From Farysia itapuensis (taxonomy: Eukaryota > Basidiomycota > Ustilaginomycetes > Ustilaginales > Ustilaginaceae), in contig JALBYC010000040.1 of the NCBI GenBank assembly GCA_023212645.1, positions 1 through 64,000 of the forward strand: a DNA stretch of 64,000 nucleotides, in the 5' to 3' direction. The translations under genes were made by a program, and so were the position numbers. The notes under the pieces were generated by a model. The model saw only the letters and a list, made by a program, of their open reading frames with translations. It searched no databases and was not told the origin of the DNA. Positions 59,817 through 64,000 of the stretch are shown piece after piece. The first letter of the stretch is position 1; each line of letters begins with the position of its first letter.

Positions 59817-61556
59817 TTACTTGTTGATATAGTACTGGGAAACAGAGACTTCCTGACCGGGCGAAGAATGCTTGTCTTCGGAGCCGTACGCTTTCTCCTC
59901 GTCGGTGCTGGCGGTGGAGGAAGTTGGGTCGGCAGATGGGTCTGGTTGGGTGGTCCAGTTGTCGGCTTCCCAGGATTCGGGCTCGAGCGAGTGTGTGTGT
60001 TCGCGCAGCGAGACGGATCCGGGCGTGGGAGCGAGGTGGCATAGGGCAACATACACGCCTCCCGAGACGATAAAGCCGATTGGGTAGGCGATAATGTACA
60101 TGCGTTGGGCAGCTAGGCTGACATCGGCGCCCAACACGCCCGCAAACCCGGTCACCGTCATGGCAATTCCTGCAAGGTACGCCGCAAACGCACGGAGGTT
60201 GATTCCCTTGGTAAAGTAGTACATGTGCGGTGCACTCGGGTCGTGCTTGCCCGAACTGGCAGAGTACAAGCTGGGCACGTCGAGCAGTCCACGTCGAACA
60301 ATGTAGTAATCCGCCATCATTGTACCGCTAATGCTGGAGAGAAAGAGCGAATAGGCCGAGAGGTAGGTGGCAAAGTTGTTGCTGTCCTTGAGCAAGTTCC
60401 ACGGACACATTGCGAATCCAACCGCCGCAGCCACCAGACTGCCACGACGGATGTTGATAAAGCGTGGGCAGATAGCTGCCAGATCGTGTCCCGCCGACAG
60501 GGAGTTGGCTGCAATATTCACGCCAATTTGCCCCACAATGAAGGCAAGTGCAATGAAAAAGACGCCGGCGCGCGTACCTGCATCATGGGGTCGTACATCC
60601 AGTCGCATACCAAGCAAGTCGACCGGATTCCAGATCAGCTTGCCATAGATCACGGTTGAGCTAGAAGCAATGATGATGCCGAGGAACGAGGTGATGCTGA
60701 AAGTGAGAGGAATTGCGAGCATTTGCGACCAGGTGACGGAACGTTTGCTTTTCGCCATTCGTGATATATCCGGGATGTTGAGCGCCAGAGTGGCCATGTT
60801 GGAGATGCACGACATGAGAGAGGCCACAAACTGCCATCCAAACACGGAGCCTTTGAGCGAACTAGGCTGGTGCACAATCGGGCCAAGACCTTTGGCTTCC
60901 GCAACACTCCATGCGAAAAACGCGATGGCAGCAATGGGAACAACGACGCTCTTGAAGTTGAAGAAGAGGCGCAGCTGCGAAACAGGCAGGCATACCAGCG
61001 GCAGAGAGATGAGCGAGAAGAGGAAGAAGCTGAGAAAGTCGCGTGTCGTCACGCCCGCAGAGTCGGGCAAACCATTGGGAATGTTGTTATACGATGGAAT
61101 CATCGACCGCAGCACCAGCGTAACACATTGACCACCAATGTATGCCTGTACTCCGTACCAAATTCCAGCGAGCAGGCTTCTGTTTAAGGCGGGCCAGATC
61201 GCTCCCCAGATGCCAAAGGTCGAACGGGCGATGATGGGGAACGAGATGTGATATGTTGCACCGATACGCGCCGCAAGAACGACAATCACGGCGACAGCCA
61301 TATATCCAAGAATGACTGCCAGCCACGCCTGCCACCAAGAGAGACCGGCAGAGACGGCAGTCGAGGCGATCATGAACGTGTTGAGGTTCAGACCATCGCT
61401 GATCCAGAAGGTGACAAAGTTGATCCAGCCCCATGTTCGACGTTGCGGTGGAACGGGTAGCAAATCCTCGTTGCGCAACATGGCGGCGGCCCACGACTCG
61501 CCCTCGCGCCGTTCCGAGCCCTTGATAGCGGCAGCCCGCACGATCCTGTCCAGCAT
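59817..61556 (-). CDS. NCS1 family nucleobase/allantoin/uracil-type permease
   Basis: An intronless 579-aa protein with about 12 membrane spans. Fur-type NCS1 signatures are visible: NEDLLPVPPQRRTWGWINFVTFWISD at the first span (read as NEDLLPVPP, then WGWINFVTFWISDG), FPIIARSTFGIWGAIWPALNR, GIWYGVQAYIGG, and in the middle NIPDISRMAKSKRS. Members carry uracil, allantoin, uridine, purines or vitamins across the plasma membrane with H+ or Na+. The specific substrate cannot be read from these motifs. The C-terminus is acidic and cytosolic. The 190-bp gap to ERG11 upstream start shows nothing unusual. Confidence 0.9.
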   Translation of the reverse strand: MLDRIVRAAAIKGSERREGESWAAAMLRNEDLLPVPPQRRTWGWINFVTFWISDGLNLNTFMIASTAVSAGLSWWQAWLAVILGYMAVAVIVVLAARIGATYHISFPIIARSTFGIWGAIWPALNRSLLAGIWYGVQAYIGGQCVTLVLRSMIPSYNNIPNGLPDSAGVTTRDFLSFFLFSLISLPLVCLPVSQLRLFFNFKSVVVPIAAIAFFAWSVAEAKGLGPIVHQPSSLKGSVFGWQFVASLMSCISNMATLALNIPDISRMAKSKRSVTWSQMLAIPLTFSITSFLGIIIASSSTVIYGKLIWNPVDLLGMRLDVRPHDAGTRAGVFFIALAFIVGQIGVNIAANSLSAGHDLAAICPRFINIRRGSLVAAAVGFAMCPWNLLKDSNNFATYLSAYSLFLSSISGTMMADYYIVRRGLLDVPSLYSASSGKHDPSAPHMYYFTKGINLRAFAAYLAGIAMTVTGFAGVLGADVSLAAQRMYIIAYPIGFIVSGGVYVALCHLAPTPGSVSLREHTHSLEPESWEADNWTTQPDPSADPTSSTASTDEEKAYGSEDKHSSPGQEVSVSQYYINK

Positions 61557-61918
61557 TGTCGGTAGATGAGATATGGCAGAAGGGGGGTGTTGTCGAGGTG
61601 AGAGAAATGTGCGGGTGGAGTTCTATCTCATCCCGACACTAGAGCTTTGGCCTTGTCTTTTGTAGTAGCAAGCGAGGGGTCAGACGATAAGGCAGGCTCT
61701 CCATACATGGAATGGTATACGACCCCATACTACCACCACAAGAGTGCAAAAGCGGTATTTGAATTGTCTTATCTCTGCCGCTTCTCATTGGGTGTGGCGG
61801 GTGGCGTCGGCCGAGTTACCGCACATTTTCAAACGGGCCACTTTGCTATCTCAGGCTCTCAGCTCACCTCCCCCGCACAGACAATTCTGAGATAGCGAAC
61901 TCGGCCGCTGCTCTAGTA
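61557..61918. promoter_or_regulatory. Intergenic region with a 10-bp inverted repeat
   Basis: About 360 bp between the start of the NCS1 permease gene and the stop of the upstream DUF1338 gene, transcribed in the same direction. It holds the permease promoter, including a GATAAG/CTTATC-type GATA site near 61,768 and near 61,688, and the inverted repeat at 61845-61896. Confidence 0.5.
61845..61896. repeat. Inverted repeat GCTATCTCAG ... CTGAGATAGC
   Basis: GCTATCTCAG at 61845-61854 and its exact complement CTGAGATAGC at 61887-61896, 32 bp apart. It lies about 290-340 bp upstream of the permease ATG and just after the DUF1338 stop codon, so it may act as a 3'-end stem-loop of one gene or as a paired site upstream of the other. 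It shares the TCTCAG core with the promoter element seen at the PAN-like genes. Confidence 0.65.
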
Positions 61919-63664
61919 TTACGATAGAAGCACATGGCAATCAAGCTCGCGGGCCACTTGCCGTAGACTCGCGTCCTGCTGGGCCTGGTAGAGATCAAAG
62001 TAGTCCAGCACTTTGCCGCCAATAGCATATTCCAATTCGAATTGCGCCTGGCTGTTGGGTCTAGGCGAGCTTTCTGTCCGCTGCTTGGTGCTGCTGCTCG
62101 TCGGAAGATTGCTCTGGAAGATTCCCGCTGCCGATGCAGGGAGGAAGTCTTCGTACGTCAGCGGCTCGGCTCGTACTGCCCCCGACTGAAGCAGCATGCT
62201 TAGCAGCGATGACGCTGTCTCGGCCGTCTTTCCCCGCGCTAGCTCCGCATTTTCGACCGAGTAGACAAAGTAGCCCAAACCTTGCCTCCGTATCTCGTCC
62301 AGGTCGTCCGGAAAACCTTGTGCAAACACAGAGATGAGCTTGTGCTCGTGGCTCTCGGTGGTGCGGGTCACTTGGGCCATCAATTGATCGTACAGTTGTG
62401 CTCCTTTGCGGGTCAGAGCCTGGCCTCGGGCCTCGATCTCGCCAAATCGCGCCTTGTGTCGGCCTTGCACGCTCACGCTGTCACCTTGAAAAGTGACCTC
62501 CTCGGATAGAGCGTGAAAGCTGGTCTGTCGCAGATAGATTGGATTCTTGCGACGAGGGGGTCCCTCAACGACCTCTTTGGCATCAATGCCACGTTGCAAC
62601 ATCACTTGCTGCACGCGATCAATGTCGAGTGTCCGTGGCGTAAGATGGTTGATGTGGGGGCCGCGGAAGGATACAATATCGGCCACCAAGGGATGCACCG
62701 CATGTAGCTTCTGATACTCTGCCGACGAGACCGGCGTGCTTGGGTGCCAACGGAAGATATCGACCACCTCATCGACAAACTCGAGCGCCGTACTCCTTGG
62801 CATCTGCTCTCGGTCTGGCATACATTCGATTTGGGACAGAAGCTGCAGACACCGCTGGCTAAAAATTTGTCTGCGTGACAGCAGATCTTGGGCTAGAGCA
62901 CGAACGCTGTCCTCCTGGATCAGTTCCATGCGAAGGAGACTGCAAAAGATTCGGAAAGGGTTGCGTTCCAGTGCTTTGGTGTCTACCGGGCGGAAAGCAG
63001 TAGCGTGGATCGGCAGACCGGCATCCTTGTACAAGTCGTAGTATCCGACGGCCGACATGCCAAAGACGGCAAAGATCCGTGCCAGCGTGTGTAGTTCGAG
63101 CGCCGTGCCCACACGAATAGCTCCATGGCGTTCGACAGAGATCCGCCTCTCTTCCGCCTCGGATACGCGCATGTCTTGCTCCAACAGCACGTCGCTGTTG
63201 ACTTCCGAGATGATGGAAAGCAGTGTGCCGTACAGCGGTACTTCCTGTCGATACATTGTCGACATGGACGACGCCAGCATTGCTCGCAAGTCGGTCGAAG
63301 TTACCTGACTTGCGGACTCTGAGGAAGAGCAAGATGCACTGTCGTCATCCGCTGACAGTGCTGGGAAACCGGCCTGTTGAGACTGAATAAAGCTCGTCTC
63401 TGGTCCGAAGGCCAGAGGCGCTTTGCTCGACATTTCAGTCGCCACCACGCCTTGCATAGCTGGCTGCGGAATGCTGTTCATAGATCGTGTTCGATGGCGT
63501 GAGCTAGCGGATCTTGATCTTTTTTTGCTTTTGCGCTCTGCATCAGCGGGCAGAGTATCGAGATACAGCTGAGCTATGGAATGGTGCAAATCGCACTGCT
63601 GTCTTGCCACACGCACTTGCTGAGAGGAGGAGACAAAAGTATACCGGTGGGTAGGCATATGCAT
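61919..63664 (-). CDS. 2-oxoadipate dioxygenase/decarboxylase-like protein (DUF1338, HglS family)
   Basis: An intronless 581-aa protein as called from the ATG at 63664. The DUF1338 core starts near residue 135 (VPLYGTLLSIISEVN) and has the metal ligands of this vicinal-oxygen-chelate enzyme: ERHGAIRVGTALEL (His), FRGPHINHLTPRTLD (His) and FGEIEARGQALT (Glu). Bacterial HglS/YdcJ converts 2-oxoadipate to D-2-hydroxyglutarate in lysine breakdown, using Fe(II). Fungal homologues are usually 450-500 aa, so the first ~130 Ser/Arg-rich residues may be overcalled; internal Met codons at about residues 61, 69 and 78 are alternative starts. Confidence 0.88.
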   Translation of the reverse strand: MHMPTHRYTFVSSSQQVRVARQQCDLHHSIAQLYLDTLPADAERKSKKRSRSASSRHRTRSMNSIPQPAMQGVVATEMSSKAPLAFGPETSFIQSQQAGFPALSADDDSASCSSSESASQVTSTDLRAMLASSMSTMYRQEVPLYGTLLSIISEVNSDVLLEQDMRVSEAEERRISVERHGAIRVGTALELHTLARIFAVFGMSAVGYYDLYKDAGLPIHATAFRPVDTKALERNPFRIFCSLLRMELIQEDSVRALAQDLLSRRQIFSQRCLQLLSQIECMPDREQMPRSTALEFVDEVVDIFRWHPSTPVSSAEYQKLHAVHPLVADIVSFRGPHINHLTPRTLDIDRVQQVMLQRGIDAKEVVEGPPRRKNPIYLRQTSFHALSEEVTFQGDSVSVQGRHKARFGEIEARGQALTRKGAQLYDQLMAQVTRTTESHEHKLISVFAQGFPDDLDEIRRQGLGYFVYSVENAELARGKTAETASSLLSMLLQSGAVRAEPLTYEDFLPASAAGIFQSNLPTSSSTKQRTESSPRPNSQAQFELEYAIGGKVLDYFDLYQAQQDASLRQVARELDCHVLLS

Positions 63665-64000
63665 AGCTAAACATGAGGCGACTCATACACTCCGGCTGCT
63701 CTCAGGGTATATACATATGTTTCCTCGGCAACCTGAACGGAGCTCCGGGCCCCACCCCTGTTGCTCAGCCACGGGGGCCCGAGCTGCTATGATGTTTATT
63801 TTGGCCATGTTGGATAGATAACGGCCAAGTGCCGTGCTACTGTCACCTATAAGCACACGGCAAAAATCCGAAATTGCGCGCCACACTTCGGCTTTTCGCC
63901 GAGCTGTCAGACAACGACTAAACGCACCTTGGCTACCAGACCGGATCCAGCCTTTCCCCCTGACACATGACGAGGTGGTCAGTACTATAAAGATGTAGCT
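63665..64000. other. Right edge of the window, no gene seen
   Basis: About 340 bp upstream of the DUF1338 gene. A TATATAC-type word near 63,705-63,715 may be its core promoter. A TATAAAG word at the extreme right edge could serve a plus-strand gene beyond the window. Confidence 0.45.

Noticed and set aside
1..64000. CRISPR arrays, operons with bacterial ribosome sites, rRNA or tRNA genes
   Set aside because: The sequence is a fungal nuclear chromosome end. No regularly spaced repeats, and no rRNA or convincing tRNA sequence was found.

Overview
This is a chromosome end from a basidiomycete fungus, most probably a smut or smut-related yeast (Ustilaginaceae). Nine CCCTAA telomere repeats open the window. 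The genes are eukaryotic: many have no intron, and the introns that occur are 51-72 nt with GTAAG-type donors. The gene content (Opy2, Mmm1, Vtc1, a GPI glycoprotein, small secreted effector-like proteins) is fungal. The species cannot be fixed from the sequence alone.

Region 1, about 1-9.4 kb, is the subtelomere. The first 6.4 kb hold no convincing intact gene, only short repeats and a broken zinc-finger gene resembling the DUF3505 family often linked to fungal telomere-associated elements. Next come two tandem paralogues of a PD-(D/E)XK-nuclease-like protein. The inner copy is dead: it carries a nonsense codon and a 168-bp insertion with terminal inverted repeats and an AAT target duplication. 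Removing the insertion restores the paralogue's reading frame exactly.

Region 2, 9.8-23.4 kb, mixes secreted-protein genes with housekeeping genes. The secreted genes are a six-Cys protein, a probably frameshifted secreted protein, and a tandem pair of Cys-rich PAN-like proteins. The housekeeping genes are ERG24, a probable XLF/Nej1, EMC7 and an ataxin-10 homologue.

Region 3, 23.4-37.9 kb, holds a divergent pair of a GT2 polysaccharide synthase and a GH16 glucanase, a NiCoT nickel transporter, MMM1 divergent from fatty acid 2-hydroxylase, and a long-form tRNase Z with an unusual C-terminal domain resembling an RNase P/MRP subunit.

Region 4, 38-40.8 kb, is a cluster of three small Cys-free secreted proteins that share a phase-1 intron position, so they probably form one effector-like family.

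Region 5, 40.9-64 kb, is dense with housekeeping genes: a membrane protein, a mitochondrial RCC1-like protein, a triple-KH RNA-binding protein, Vtc1, a FAR1/CCHC regulator, a Vps66-like acyltransferase, a GT31-like glycosyltransferase, a J-protein overlapping a small gene by a TAATG stop-start, a GPI glycoprotein, lipoate ligase, Opy2, ERG11, an NCS1 permease and a DUF1338 2-oxoadipate dioxygenase. ERG11 and ERG24 are consecutive steps of ergosterol synthesis, about 45 kb apart.

The most notable signals are the MITE-disrupted nuclease paralogue, the UAAUG bicistronic arrangement, the tRNase Z fusion, the effector trio, and a promoter element at about -300 shared by both PAN-like genes and, with half of it inverted, by the GT2 gene. 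All functional calls rest on reading translated sequence by eye; no database search was run.
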